Origin: Clostridium frigidicarnis
GTDB lineage: Bacteria > Bacillota > Clostridia > Clostridiales > Clostridiaceae
Reading direction: 5' to 3'
DNA: 64,000 nucleotides
Assembly: GCF_900111985.1 (NCBI RefSeq)
Contig: NZ_FOKI01000014.1
Coordinates: forward strand, 1 to 64,000
Numbering within the stretch: position 1 is the stretch's first letter; each line of letters opens with the position of its first letter. The position numbers and the translations under genes are program-made. The notes beneath the pieces were generated by a model that saw only the letters and a list, made by a program, of their open reading frames with translations, made no database searches and had not been told where the DNA came from. Below, in pieces: positions 28,373 through 37,094 of the stretch.

Positions 28373-28410
28373 AAAAGGACTTGAAATTTAATTTTCAAGT
28401 CCTTTTTGTT
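28373..28410 (+). terminator. intrinsic terminator after asnS
   Basis: AAAAGGACTTGAAA (28373-28386) pairs with TTTTCAAGTCCTTTT (28392-28406), then T-rich sequence. It lies 6 bp past the asnS stop codon. Confidence 0.9.
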
Positions 28411-28456
28411 GTACATATATTATTACTGCTTAGATATAGGTCTCTTATCACTTAAC

Positions 28457-30610
28457 TTAATGTTCTCCTAGTTTACTTTCTTTAAATCTTTCAACAAACT
28501 TTACGCTACTCTTATTAATTGGCTCCTTTAATACAAGTGCTATTAAGATAGATATAGCAACGTATATTAAAAGTATAAGGATATCCTTTCTTACTACATC
28601 CCATATTACTCCTCCTGTTGCTTCTCTCATTAACTGTATTGCATAAGTAAAAGGTAAATATGGATTTACTTTTTGGAAAAATTCAGGAGTAACCTGTATT
28701 GGAAATGTTCCTCCTGATGCTGATAATTGTATTACAAGACCAATTATTCCAAGAACTTTACCTACACTTCCAAACACAGATACAAAGGTGTAAATAATGC
28801 TCATAAATATAAATCCAGTAAACATTGATCCTAATACAAAAACAGTTTTATTTGAAGTATATGTCCCTAGAAAGTATATATCCCCTAAACTTACACATAA
28901 TGCTTGAAGTAAAGATATTGTTATAAACAATAGACTTTTTCCAAAATATATCTCATAGTATTTAAATTTTTCTTTAAATTCATGTGGGACTTCTACTGAT
29001 AATATTGATACTAATATTAGTCCTCCAACCCATAGCGATAGAGTTGTGAAAAATGGAGCCATAGCTGACCCATAATTAGGTATTTTAAATAATGATGTTT
29101 CCTCTAGTTCTACTGGGGATGATATAAATGTTTTTCCTTCCTCAGGATTAGTTTTAAGAAGCCTTATTAATTCATTTATATCTACAGCATTATCTAACTC
29201 ATTAATCTTATCATTTAATTTTTTTAATATAACCTGAACCTCAGGTAGTTTTTCTTGTAATTTATAAACATCTTCCTTACCACCTTCTCCTATTACAGAG
29301 ATTTTATTTAGCAAGTCTTTAACATCTGGTATCTTACTGGTTGCTTCTTTTGCTAAAACATTAGAATTCGATGCTATATCATAGATTTTATCTGCAACAG
29401 AATTTATTTCTGGTAAAAATTTAGAGTCGAAGTCATTTATTGCTATTTCTAACCCATTGGATACATCTCTAGAAATATTATTTATAGCATCTAATGTTTC
29501 TTTAGCTACTTGGTTTCCTGATTCTATTTGTACTAGAGCACTATCTATTTCATTTTCATATTGCTCTAATTTTTTAATTTTAGAACCTAATAGTTCTGAT
29601 AGTATGTTTAAATTTGGTGAATTTGATATATTAATCTTATCTATTATATCCTTTGTGTTACTAATCATCGTTCTTAAAACTACGCTCTTATTTTTTAAAC
29701 TATTAAGAACCTTTTGTATTTCGTCTGATGCATTTAATTCATATAGCTTACCACTTAAACTATTGATATTATCTGATATTGTTTTTGAATACTGCAAATC
29801 TTTCTTTAAAGTTGGAGCTATAGAATTTATATTTTCTTTTGTACTTGCTGAGTAGTCTTTAAATGAATTAGTTAATTCAACTCCTTTATTTAGTGTTTCC
29901 TCTATTAACGGCATGTTTTTTTGAAGCGAGTCTGTTAGCTCCTCTCCTTTTATAATACCCTTTTCTACTAAATCAATTTTTTCTTTTATTTCAGGCATCC
30001 TATCATTTAATTCCTGTATTCCTGATTTAAATTCACCAATTTTAGGTCTATACTCTTCAAGATCTTCTCCAATTTTATTAAAGGCCTCAAGAATTGCCCC
30101 ATCTACGGTCTCTATAAAATTCTTGGTTACTTCTTGTTGGATTGAGGATGCTCCTTTACTTGTTATCTTAGGAGCAACTGCATTTAGCTTTTCATTTATA
30201 TAATAGTTAAGCTTAGCTTTTTCTATTTTTTTGCTATTAATTATAGATGTTATTTTTTCCGAAAAATCTTCTGGTATTATTACTGATGCATAATAATCTC
30301 CTCTTTCTACTCCATCCATAGCAGTTTTTTCATCAACAAATCGCCATCCCATTTGTTCGTTAGTCTTTAATGATTCTATTATTTCATCGCCTATATGTAT
30401 TTCTTTTTCATTAAAACTAGATCCTATGTCGTTATTTACTATGGCTACTGCTATACCTTTTGTATTGCTATATGGATCCCAAGATGACTTAATATTGAAC
30501 CATGCATATAATGATGGTAAAAATATTAGTGCTAGTATAACTATAATAGCTATTGGATTTGTAACTATACTTTTCATATCTCTTTTGTATATTTTTAGTA
30601 TATTTTTCAT
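28457..30610 (-). CDS. YhgE/Pip-type membrane protein (ABC-2 permease-like)
   Basis: A 717-residue protein with one N-terminal membrane span (about 18-35), a long extracellular region of about 460 residues rich in helices and coiled coil (about 45-510), and six C-terminal spans (about 520-700). This is the YhgE/Pip pattern, named after the Lactococcus phage-infection protein and related to ABC-2 type permeases and ESX/type VII secretion accessory proteins. Start motif FNIKSSWDPYSNTKGIAVA is typical. No ATPase gene is adjacent. The function in clostridia is not known; it is transcribed alone. Confidence 0.9.
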   Translation of the reverse strand: MKNILKIYKRDMKSIVTNPIAIIVILALIFLPSLYAWFNIKSSWDPYSNTKGIAVAIVNNDIGSSFNEKEIHIGDEIIESLKTNEQMGWRFVDEKTAMDGVERGDYYASVIIPEDFSEKITSIINSKKIEKAKLNYYINEKLNAVAPKITSKGASSIQQEVTKNFIETVDGAILEAFNKIGEDLEEYRPKIGEFKSGIQELNDRMPEIKEKIDLVEKGIIKGEELTDSLQKNMPLIEETLNKGVELTNSFKDYSASTKENINSIAPTLKKDLQYSKTISDNINSLSGKLYELNASDEIQKVLNSLKNKSVVLRTMISNTKDIIDKINISNSPNLNILSELLGSKIKKLEQYENEIDSALVQIESGNQVAKETLDAINNISRDVSNGLEIAINDFDSKFLPEINSVADKIYDIASNSNVLAKEATSKIPDVKDLLNKISVIGEGGKEDVYKLQEKLPEVQVILKKLNDKINELDNAVDINELIRLLKTNPEEGKTFISSPVELEETSLFKIPNYGSAMAPFFTTLSLWVGGLILVSILSVEVPHEFKEKFKYYEIYFGKSLLFITISLLQALCVSLGDIYFLGTYTSNKTVFVLGSMFTGFIFMSIIYTFVSVFGSVGKVLGIIGLVIQLSASGGTFPIQVTPEFFQKVNPYLPFTYAIQLMREATGGVIWDVVRKDILILLIYVAISILIALVLKEPINKSSVKFVERFKESKLGEH

Positions 30611-30736
30611 ATGTTATCACCCTCTTGATCTTTTATATAATCTATTATTTGCTATATAGAATAAATTAATCCCTAACCTATATATAATTAATTACTAGAA
30701 TCTATACTAAAGTTTTAGAATGTTACATATTGCTAT

Positions 30737-30948
30737 AAAAAAAAGGCTGCGCCCTTTTTTAGTTGAGAGTTTAGGCTAAAAATCACAGATTTTCTTTAAT
30801 TATATTTTTTAAGTTTTGAAATCTTCCTAAGAAGATTTATCCTTCACTCTCAGCTCTCAACCTTCAATTCTCAACTAAAAAATCTATATATTTTAATAGT
30901 TATCAAAGTTATCCACAGATTTGAAATTTTATAATATCCTATAAAATA
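30737..30948. repeat. R2-family repeat
   Basis: Begins AAAAGGCTGCGCCCTTTTTT, continues with AGTTGAGAG and its inverse near 30870, contains internal hairpins (AAAATC ACA GATTTT; AATCTTCCTAAGAAGATT), and ends with a module (ATAGTTATCAAAG, then TTATCCACA at 30909-30917) shared with the copies at 52041 and 58861. It fills most of the 396-bp gap between the pepA terminator and the YhgE-type gene. Confidence 0.85.
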
Positions 30949-30982
30949 AAAAAGTGAAGCAATTTCTCGCTTCACTTTTTCA
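30947..30982 (-). terminator. intrinsic terminator after pepA
   Basis: AAAAAGTGAAGC (30949-30960) pairs with GCTTCACTTTTT (30969-30980), 25 bp past the pepA stop codon on the minus strand. Confidence 0.88.
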
Positions 30983-31006
30983 TATTATATTTTTTATATA
31001 AAAATG

Positions 31007-32512
31007 TTATTTGTTATTACAACAACATTTTTCTTTACACTCTACAGTTTTTTTTACTAAGTAATAAAGAGTTTTTACTCCAACTCCTGTACCGCCTTTA
31101 GTTAAATATTCTTTTTCAACATTTGAATCTGCTGTTCCAGCTATGTCAAGATGTAACCATGGTATATCTTGAACAAATTCTCCTATAAATAATCCTGCTG
31201 TTATAGTTCCACCATATTTTCCGCCTAAATTTTGAAGATCTGCTATATCAGATTTTATAAGTTCTTTGTATTCATCAAATGCAGGGAATTTCCATACCTT
31301 CTCTCCTGATACTTTAGATACACTCTCTAAATCACTATAAAATTCATCATTATTAGTAACTACTCCTGTAACTGTTTTTCCTAGAGCTGCTACAACGGCA
31401 CCTGTTAATGTTGCAATATCAACAACCTTAGTTGCATTTTCTTTCTCTATTATATAGTGTACTGCATCTATAAGAGTTAGTCTTCCTTCTGCATCTGTAT
31501 TCAAGATTTCTATAGACTTACCTGCCATTGAAGAAATAATATCTCCTGGCTTATAAGCTGCACCTGATATTAGATTTTCACATGCTGCAACTACTGCAAC
31601 TACATTTGCTTTAATATCCATTTTTGATATTGAAGTCATAGCTCCTATTACAGCTGCTGCTCCAGCCATATCTGTCTTCATACTAACCATTCCTGCTGTT
31701 GGCTTTATTGAATATCCACCTGAATCATAAGTTAGTCCCTTACCTACTAGACCAATTACATTATCCTTATTTGCCTTATCACCAAAATATCTCATAACTA
31801 TAAGTTTTGGTTCATGATTTGATCCTTTAGCAACAGACATAAAGGCTTCCATTTTAAGTTCTTGTATTTTATTTTCACCAAAAACTTCTACCTCAAACCC
31901 AAATTCTTTTCCTAATTCTTCAGCCCTTTTAGCCAAAGTTTCTGGGTAAATTGTATTAGCTGGTTCATTCACTAAATTTCTAGCTTCATAAATTGCGTTA
32001 ATAAGTGAATTGGCCTCATCTAATCCTTCTTGGACTTTATTCTTATCTTCATCCTTAACACCTATTACATTTATGTTTTTAATTGTACTTTCTTTCTTAT
32101 CACTTTTATAGTTATTAAAAGCATAGTTAGCTAAAGCCATTCCCTCTGCTATAGCTTTTATTCTACTTTTTCTACATACTTTCTCAGATTCAAAAAATCT
32201 AACTGAAAGATCTTGTAATTTTAGTTCTTTTGCTTTTCTTAAAGCTTTAGAATATGCAACTCTAATTTTTTCTGAAGTTAATCCTTCTTCTTTTCCTAAA
32301 CCAAGTAAAATTACTTGTTTAAAATTGTTTTCTCCATTTTTAGTAAAGAAAAATACCTCTCCACACTTTCCCTTAAACTGTTCTTTATTTTTTAATGTAT
32401 TAATTACAGCTTTTACATCATCACATATATAATCAGATTTCCCATCCTCAAAAACGGGAACTACTACATTTTCTATATTATCACAAGCTATATCAGATAT
32501 TTTTATATTCAT
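31007..32512 (-). CDS. pepA: Leucyl aminopeptidase (M17 family)
   Basis: A 501-residue M17 aminopeptidase. The N-terminal macro-like domain (about 1-160) precedes the catalytic domain with metal ligands in VGKGLTYDSGGYSIKP, MKTDMAGAAAVIGAM and the signature NTDAEGRLTLIDA. It forms hexamers that trim N-terminal residues in the cytoplasm. The frame is open 12 codons upstream into an R1 repeat, but the ATG at 32512 follows a strong AAGGGGGGT. The extreme C-terminus has an unusual cysteine cluster (ECKEKCCCNNK) of unknown purpose. Confidence 0.96.
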   Translation of the reverse strand: MNIKISDIACDNIENVVVPVFEDGKSDYICDDVKAVINTLKNKEQFKGKCGEVFFFTKNGENNFKQVILLGLGKEEGLTSEKIRVAYSKALRKAKELKLQDLSVRFFESEKVCRKSRIKAIAEGMALANYAFNNYKSDKKESTIKNINVIGVKDEDKNKVQEGLDEANSLINAIYEARNLVNEPANTIYPETLAKRAEELGKEFGFEVEVFGENKIQELKMEAFMSVAKGSNHEPKLIVMRYFGDKANKDNVIGLVGKGLTYDSGGYSIKPTAGMVSMKTDMAGAAAVIGAMTSISKMDIKANVVAVVAACENLISGAAYKPGDIISSMAGKSIEILNTDAEGRLTLIDAVHYIIEKENATKVVDIATLTGAVVAALGKTVTGVVTNNDEFYSDLESVSKVSGEKVWKFPAFDEYKELIKSDIADLQNLGGKYGGTITAGLFIGEFVQDIPWLHLDIAGTADSNVEKEYLTKGGTGVGVKTLYYLVKKTVECKEKCCCNNK

Positions 32513-32539
32513 AGTATATACCCCCCTTAAAGTTCTATT

Positions 32540-32608
32540 AATGTACATGAACGAAAATAATAAGTCAAATAGACTAGCATACTGACTTGTTATTTTTTGA
32601 ATGTACCT
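32540..32608. repeat. R1 repeat copy B (short form)
   Basis: About 69 bp: left end ATGTACATGAACGAAAATAA joined directly to the right end (GACTAGCATACTGACTTG, then GAATGTACCT), missing the internal ~90 bp of full copies. It lies immediately upstream of the pepA ribosome site. Confidence 0.85.
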
Positions 32609-32686
32609 AAAATAAGTATATATTATTTTTCAGTAAATTCCAATATGTAAAATGATTATTTGTTAATAATAATTTTTAACATTTTG

Positions 32687-32812
32687 TTAAGGTTCAACTT
32701 CTATACTAGTTGAACTTCTTACAGCTCCCGTTGTACTATTCATAATAACTACACATGATAATGTTAAAGCTACAGCTATAATTATAAACTTAAGTATTTT
32801 AAATTTAGTCAT
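32687..32812 (-). CDS. Small secreted or membrane peptide, 41 residues, unknown function
   Basis: An ORF of 41 codons behind a perfect AAGGAGGT 8 nt before ATG. The peptide starts MTKFKILKFIIIAVALTLSC, a positively charged N-terminus and hydrophobic segment (about 9-24), possibly a signal peptide or a lipoprotein-like signal ending at Cys20. The short outer part is TTGAVRSSTSIEVEP. Its size and layout recall exported signalling peptide precursors, but no receptor gene is adjacent and no family is recognised. It lies between pepA and nrdG on the minus strand. A small hairpin (GTTCAACT/AGTTGAAC) overlaps its 3' end. Confidence 0.65.
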   Translation of the reverse strand: MTKFKILKFIIIAVALTLSCVVIMNSTTGAVRSSTSIEVEP

Positions 32813-32936
32813 ATTGCTTACCTCCTTCATATAATTAATATGATTCCTAAAAACTCTATTAATTATTACTTTGTAAGCAAAAGTTTATTTACCCTAATTT
32901 AAAACACCTTAGTTTTTCATATAAAATTTATCAATA

Positions 32937-33070
32937 AGGTACATGAAAGAAAATAACAAGTCAAAGATGCCATGTATATTTCGTGCCAGCCAATTATGGG
33001 CTAATATTACTAACGCAGTATGACACGAAATAGACTAGCATACGGACTTGTTGTTTCTTTGAATGTACCT
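32937..33070. repeat. R1 repeat copy C
   Basis: About 134 bp bounded by AGGTACATGAAAG and GAATGTACCT, with the shared inner blocks (AACAAGTCAAAGATGCCATG; ACGCAGTATGACACG; GACTAGCATAC). It lies directly downstream of nrdG. The outermost bases (GGTAC/GTACC) match in both arms, as in copy B. Confidence 0.9.
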
Positions 33071-33090
33071 AACTATAATAATCTTGTATA

Positions 33091-33603
33091 TTATTCTATA
33101 TCAAATAAGATTAATTCTTTTTTCTCTAAAGATTTTTTAACATCTATAATCCTTTGATTATCTGATCCCCTATATTTTAAATCTTCACTAGCTCGATTTT
33201 CGTCAAATTTACCATCTATTAAAACATCTATATTTCTTAATAATTCACCCCAATGGCACTTCTCTTTTTCATCATCTATTAAATTCTCAAATCTGTACCC
33301 TGTATAACACCATATATTTATATTTAATTTTTTCAACTCTTTAGCCATATATGAAAATTTGTCACTTTGTTCAAAAGGATCTCCTCCACTAAAAGTTACT
33401 CCTTTTATCATTGGGTTTTCTTTTATATCAGAAAGTAATTCATCCATATTAAACAGGTTACCACCATTAAAGCTGTGAGTCTCCACATTAAAACATCCAT
33501 GACAATTATGCTTGCATCCCTGTGAAAAGAATACTCTTCTTATTCCAGGTCCATTAACTAAGCTCTCATGTATAAGACCTGATAACCTTATATTTTTATC
33601 CAT
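33091..33603 (-). CDS. nrdG: Anaerobic ribonucleotide reductase activating protein
   Basis: A 170-residue radical-SAM activase. The cluster motif is CKHNCHGC (CxxxCxxC) preceded by GPGIRRVFFSQG; the SAM-binding TFSGGDPFEQ follows. It installs the glycyl radical on NrdD. The ATG at 33603 is 4 nt after AGAGGAGA; an ATG six codons upstream overlaps that site. It follows nrdD by about 200 bp, separated by a hairpin and an R1 repeat, instead of the usual tight coupling. Confidence 0.96.
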   Translation of the reverse strand: MDKNIRLSGLIHESLVNGPGIRRVFFSQGCKHNCHGCFNVETHSFNGGNLFNMDELLSDIKENPMIKGVTFSGGDPFEQSDKFSYMAKELKKLNINIWCYTGYRFENLIDDEKEKCHWGELLRNIDVLIDGKFDENRASEDLKYRGSDNQRIIDVKKSLEKKELILFDIE

Positions 33604-33643
33604 ATATTCTCCTCTTTCCATATGTAATATATATTAACCCTAA

Positions 33644-33693
33644 AGAATGTGTGGCAATATGCTTTATATTTTCAGCTTATCACCACACATTCT
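33644..33693 (-). terminator. intercistronic hairpin between nrdD and nrdG
   Basis: AGAATGTGTGG (33644-33654) pairs with CCACACATTCT (33683-33693) around a 28-nt loop. It lies upstream of nrdG and downstream of nrdD, with no strong T-run, so it may process or attenuate the mRNA instead of terminating it. Confidence 0.4.
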
Positions 33694-33725
33694 CTATTTA
33701 TTAAGGCATTTTTAAAAATAACTTT

Positions 33726-33794
33726 AGGCACATGAAAGAAAATAATAAGTCAACTATACTAGCATACTGACTTGTTATTTTTTTGAATGTTCCT
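33726..33794. repeat. R1 repeat copy D (short form)
   Basis: About 69 bp, AGGCACATGAAAG joined to ACTAGCATACTGACTTG and GAATGTTCCT. It carries the same internal deletion as copy B. It lies 12 bp beyond the nrdD stop codon. Confidence 0.88.
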
Positions 33795-33805
33795 TAATCC
33801 TTAAC

Positions 33806-35920
33806 CTAACAATTTTTATAACCCAACATATTTGATGTATGAGTTAATCTATCTTTTCTTTCATTATATTTTCCTGGTCCAAATCTTTCGTCTAGACTTA
33901 AATATCCTGTTACTCTAGATACACCTTGTATATTATAGCTACCACAACTTTTACATTTACTATCACTACTTTGAAGATATGTTCCACAATCTCTACAGTA
34001 TCTTATGTGAAAATTAATTCCTAAATAATTTATATTAGTGTTTTTATATGCAAAATTTAATATATCCATTATATTTTCACCTGTAGGACAATCATCAACT
34101 TCTAAATAAGTTATATGTCCTGCATTACATAGCTTATGATATGGTGCTTCTATTTCTATTTTATCCTTTATTGATATAGGATATCCTACTGGTACATGGT
34201 ATGAATTTGTATAATAGTCCTTATTTGTTACGCCCTTTATTTCACCAAATACCTTCTTATCTTGAGCTATAAACTTTCCACTCAGACCTTCTGCTGGAGT
34301 AGCATATGTGCTCCAATTAAGCTTAGTTTCTTCAGTTAATTTATCTGTATAATTTCTTATAAAAGTAATTATTTCAACACCTAATTCTTTTATTTGTTCA
34401 TCTTCACCATGATGCTTTCCTGTTAAAGCAATTAATGTTTCAGCCAATCCTATAAATCCTATAACCCAACTTCCTTGCTTTAATATAGGTTCTATTGAAT
34501 CATCAGGTAATAGATTCTCAGATCCCTTCATTAAACCTTGACCTGCAACAAAAGGTAAATCCTTAACTCTTAACTGTCTTAAAACTCCATATCTATGAAG
34601 TAATGATTCCTTAGCTAAGTCTAATCTAGCTTGAAGTAATGAGAAGAATTTCTTCCTATCTCCCTTAGCCTGTATTCCTATTCTTGGTAAGTTAATTGTA
34701 GTAGGTGCTATATTTCCTCTACCTTTTGTTCCTGGCTCACCATTAACATTGCTCATTAAATAAGTTCTACATCCCATAGTAGCTGGTGTATATCCCTTAT
34801 CATAATATTCTTTATTAAAATCAGCATCAATATTCATAAACGTAGGATTCATTCTTTTAGCTGCTACCCTACATGCTAATTTATATAAGTAATGATATTG
34901 ATCGTCTTTTTCTCTGTTCACACCATTTTTCACTCTAAATATTATATTAGGGAATATAGGTTGTTCTCCCATACCTAACCCCTGCTCATACTCTAATAAA
35001 AATATCTCACATAAAAGAGCGGCATCTTTACTTTCTGGTAATCCTATATTTACTGAACTAAATGGAACCTGTGATCCAGCTCTTGAGTGCATAGTGTTTA
35101 GGTTATAAACTATTCCCTGCATAGCCTGATGTATTCTAGATCTTAATCTTTTTTCAACAAGCTCCTCTAATTTATACCCCTCTATTCCTAGTTCCAATAA
35201 TTCATTTCTTATTTCTTCTCTTGTTGGCTCTATAAAACATCCTAAATCATTATCAAATTCAGGATGAGCCTGACCGCCAAACATATCATTTTGAGTTGAT
35301 TGAAGAAGTATACAAGAAAGCTCTGCTGCTGTTTCTATTCTTCTTGGTGGATTTATTGTTCCATATCCAGTATTAAATCCTCTTTCAAGTACCTCTTTAG
35401 TTGGAATATGCAAACAATTTGTAGTTAAATTATAACTATCTAAATCATGATAATACACATCTCCATTTTCGTGTGCTTTTGATAAATGCTTAGGCATAGA
35501 AGCTAAATTGTACCATTTATTTGATTCACTAGCTATTCTTAATAATTTTGAACTGAAATTATTCCCAACATTTGCATTATCTCTATCTGTTTCAATACCA
35601 ATCTTACCAATAGCTTTCATTAAATCAGATTTTATTTCTCTAACCTTATTTCTTTCTTTTCTATAATTAGAATATGCTTGAGCTATTTCTTTAGCCCCGT
35701 TATCTCTTAAACCTTTTTCAACTAGGTTTTGTATTTTTTCAACAGAAACATTTTCTAAATTCTCATCTTCTATGTAATTAATTACTTTCTTAGTAATTTC
35801 CATTAGTTCACTTTCTTTTAGTGTATATCCAATCTCATCAGCAGCCCCTTTTATGGCCTCTGTTATCTTTAAAAAGTTGAACTCAACCCTTCTACCGTCA
35901 CGTTTCACAACATATAGCAT
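33806..35920 (-). CDS. nrdD: Anaerobic ribonucleoside-triphosphate reductase
   Basis: A 704-residue class III reductase making dNTPs without oxygen. An ATP-cone regulatory domain occupies about residues 1-90 (VVKRDGRRVEFNFLKITEAI). The catalytic barrel has the active-site region ATMGCRTYL; the C-terminus has a zinc site (CRDCG and CKSCG) and the glycyl-radical motif RVTGYLSLDERFGPGKYNER. The ATG at 35920 is 8 nt after GGAGG; an ATG 13 codons upstream lacks a site. It works with NrdG, encoded next. Confidence 0.97.
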   Translation of the reverse strand: MLYVVKRDGRRVEFNFLKITEAIKGAADEIGYTLKESELMEITKKVINYIEDENLENVSVEKIQNLVEKGLRDNGAKEIAQAYSNYRKERNKVREIKSDLMKAIGKIGIETDRDNANVGNNFSSKLLRIASESNKWYNLASMPKHLSKAHENGDVYYHDLDSYNLTTNCLHIPTKEVLERGFNTGYGTINPPRRIETAAELSCILLQSTQNDMFGGQAHPEFDNDLGCFIEPTREEIRNELLELGIEGYKLEELVEKRLRSRIHQAMQGIVYNLNTMHSRAGSQVPFSSVNIGLPESKDAALLCEIFLLEYEQGLGMGEQPIFPNIIFRVKNGVNREKDDQYHYLYKLACRVAAKRMNPTFMNIDADFNKEYYDKGYTPATMGCRTYLMSNVNGEPGTKGRGNIAPTTINLPRIGIQAKGDRKKFFSLLQARLDLAKESLLHRYGVLRQLRVKDLPFVAGQGLMKGSENLLPDDSIEPILKQGSWVIGFIGLAETLIALTGKHHGEDEQIKELGVEIITFIRNYTDKLTEETKLNWSTYATPAEGLSGKFIAQDKKVFGEIKGVTNKDYYTNSYHVPVGYPISIKDKIEIEAPYHKLCNAGHITYLEVDDCPTGENIMDILNFAYKNTNINYLGINFHIRYCRDCGTYLQSSDSKCKSCGSYNIQGVSRVTGYLSLDERFGPGKYNERKDRLTHTSNMLGYKNC

Positions 35921-36157
35921 ATCTAAAACCTCCAAAGCACTATATCTAGTATTAATCATACTGACTTATTATAATGCAAACCTAATTTATTATCAATTTT
36001 AATTTTAAGTTTTTTATTATGCTATAGTGGTTTAATTTTTATATTCTTATATTTTTAGAGTTTTTTACATGTTTTCGCTTGTTGACAAAAAACATTTTAT
36101 ATATTCTATATTTTTACATTTATTCAATCTAAAATAAACATAATATGTAGTTTATAA

Positions 36158-36209
36158 ATATCACAACTGATAACTATATCAGTATTGATATAGTTATCAG
36201 TTGTGATAT
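36158..36209. promoter_or_regulatory. six-element TATCA/TGATA operator array before degV
   Basis: A perfect inverted repeat with 24-bp arms (36158-36181 and 36186-36209) and a 4-nt centre. Inside it, TATCA and TGATA alternate six times, each separated by 4 bp (9-bp period): at 36159, 36168, 36177, 36186, 36195 and 36204. The right half overlaps the -35 and reaches the -10 of the degV promoter, so binding should block transcription. The degV-padR operon encodes a PadR-type repressor, an obvious but unproven candidate. Confidence 0.75.
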
Positions 36210-36212
36210 AAT
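36185..36212 (+). promoter_or_regulatory. degV-padR promoter
   Basis: TTGATA (36185-36190) and TATAAT (36207-36212) with a 16-bp spacer. The rest of the 326-bp gap to nrdD (35921-36157) shows no gene; it contains an isolated plus-strand TTGACA at 36082 without a good -10. Confidence 0.75.
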
Positions 36213-36246
36213 ATGATATATAATTAAATTTTAGGAGGGTACAATT

Positions 36247-37092
36247 TTGGAAAAGATAGCTTTAATCTGTGATAGTTCTTGTGATGTTTCAATGGAATTA
36301 TTAGAGAAATATAATATAAATTTACTACCATTTAAAATCATATATAAGGATCGTGAATACAGAGACCGTATAGAAATTTCTCCAAGTGAAGTTTATAATA
36401 ATCTTTGTAATGAAGTTCCAACTACTTCTTTACCATCAATAGAAGATATGGATACTACACTAAAAAAACTTATATCTGAAGGATACACTCATGTTATAGC
36501 TATAACTATATCAAGTGAATTATCTGGAACATTTAATGCATTAAATTTAATTTCTGAAAATTATCCAGAGTTAAACATTCATATATTTGATTCTAAAACT
36601 TTAACTATGGCTACTGGATTTATAATATTAAGATGTGCCTCTTTGATAGCACAAGGACTTTCTTTTGATGAAATAGTTGGAAACCTTCATTCTATGAGAA
36701 AAAATGTTTCTGTATACTATATTATAGACACCCTTGAATATTTAAAAAAAGGTGGTCGTATAGGTAAAGTATCTGGAACTTTATGTGATTTATTAAATAT
36801 AAAACCTATAATTTCTGTTAATGATGAAGGTGTATATTATACCTTTGCAAAAATACGAGGAAAAAAACAAGGATTATCTAAGCTACTTAATGTTGCAAAG
36901 AAATCGCTTTCTGAATCTAAATGCAAAATAGCAATACTACATGGAGATTCCTTAGATGATAGTAAAAATCTTTTATCTCAGATACAAACCCTAGATAACG
37001 TAACCGATACCTATTTTGGAGAAATAAGTCCTTCTCTTGGTGTACACACAGGTCCTGGTCTTGTAGGGTTAATTATAGAAAAGGATGATTAA
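36247..37092 (+). CDS. DegV family fatty-acid-binding protein
   Basis: A 281-residue DegV protein (ALICDSSCDVSMELLEKYN, then ITISSELSGTFNAL, LEYLKKGGRIGKVSG, and GVHTGPGLVG). DegV/FakB proteins bind a fatty acid and present it to the kinase FakA for phosphorylation, allowing use of external fatty acids in phospholipids. FakA is not in the window. Start is a TTG after AGGAGGG. It is followed 2 bp later by a PadR-type regulator, so the two form an operon. Confidence 0.93.
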   Translation: MEKIALICDSSCDVSMELLEKYNINLLPFKIIYKDREYRDRIEISPSEVYNNLCNEVPTTSLPSIEDMDTTLKKLISEGYTHVIAITISSELSGTFNALNLISENYPELNIHIFDSKTLTMATGFIILRCASLIAQGLSFDEIVGNLHSMRKNVSVYYIIDTLEYLKKGGRIGKVSGTLCDLLNIKPIISVNDEGVYYTFAKIRGKKQGLSKLLNVAKKSLSESKCKIAILHGDSLDDSKNLLSQIQTLDNVTDTYFGEISPSLGVHTGPGLVGLIIEKDD

Positions 37093-37094
37093 GA

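Noticed and set aside
32513-32548. Upstream extension of pepA by 12 codons
   Set aside because: The extra codons are read from an R1 repeat and the ribosome site; the ATG at 32512 has a strong AAGGGGGGT.
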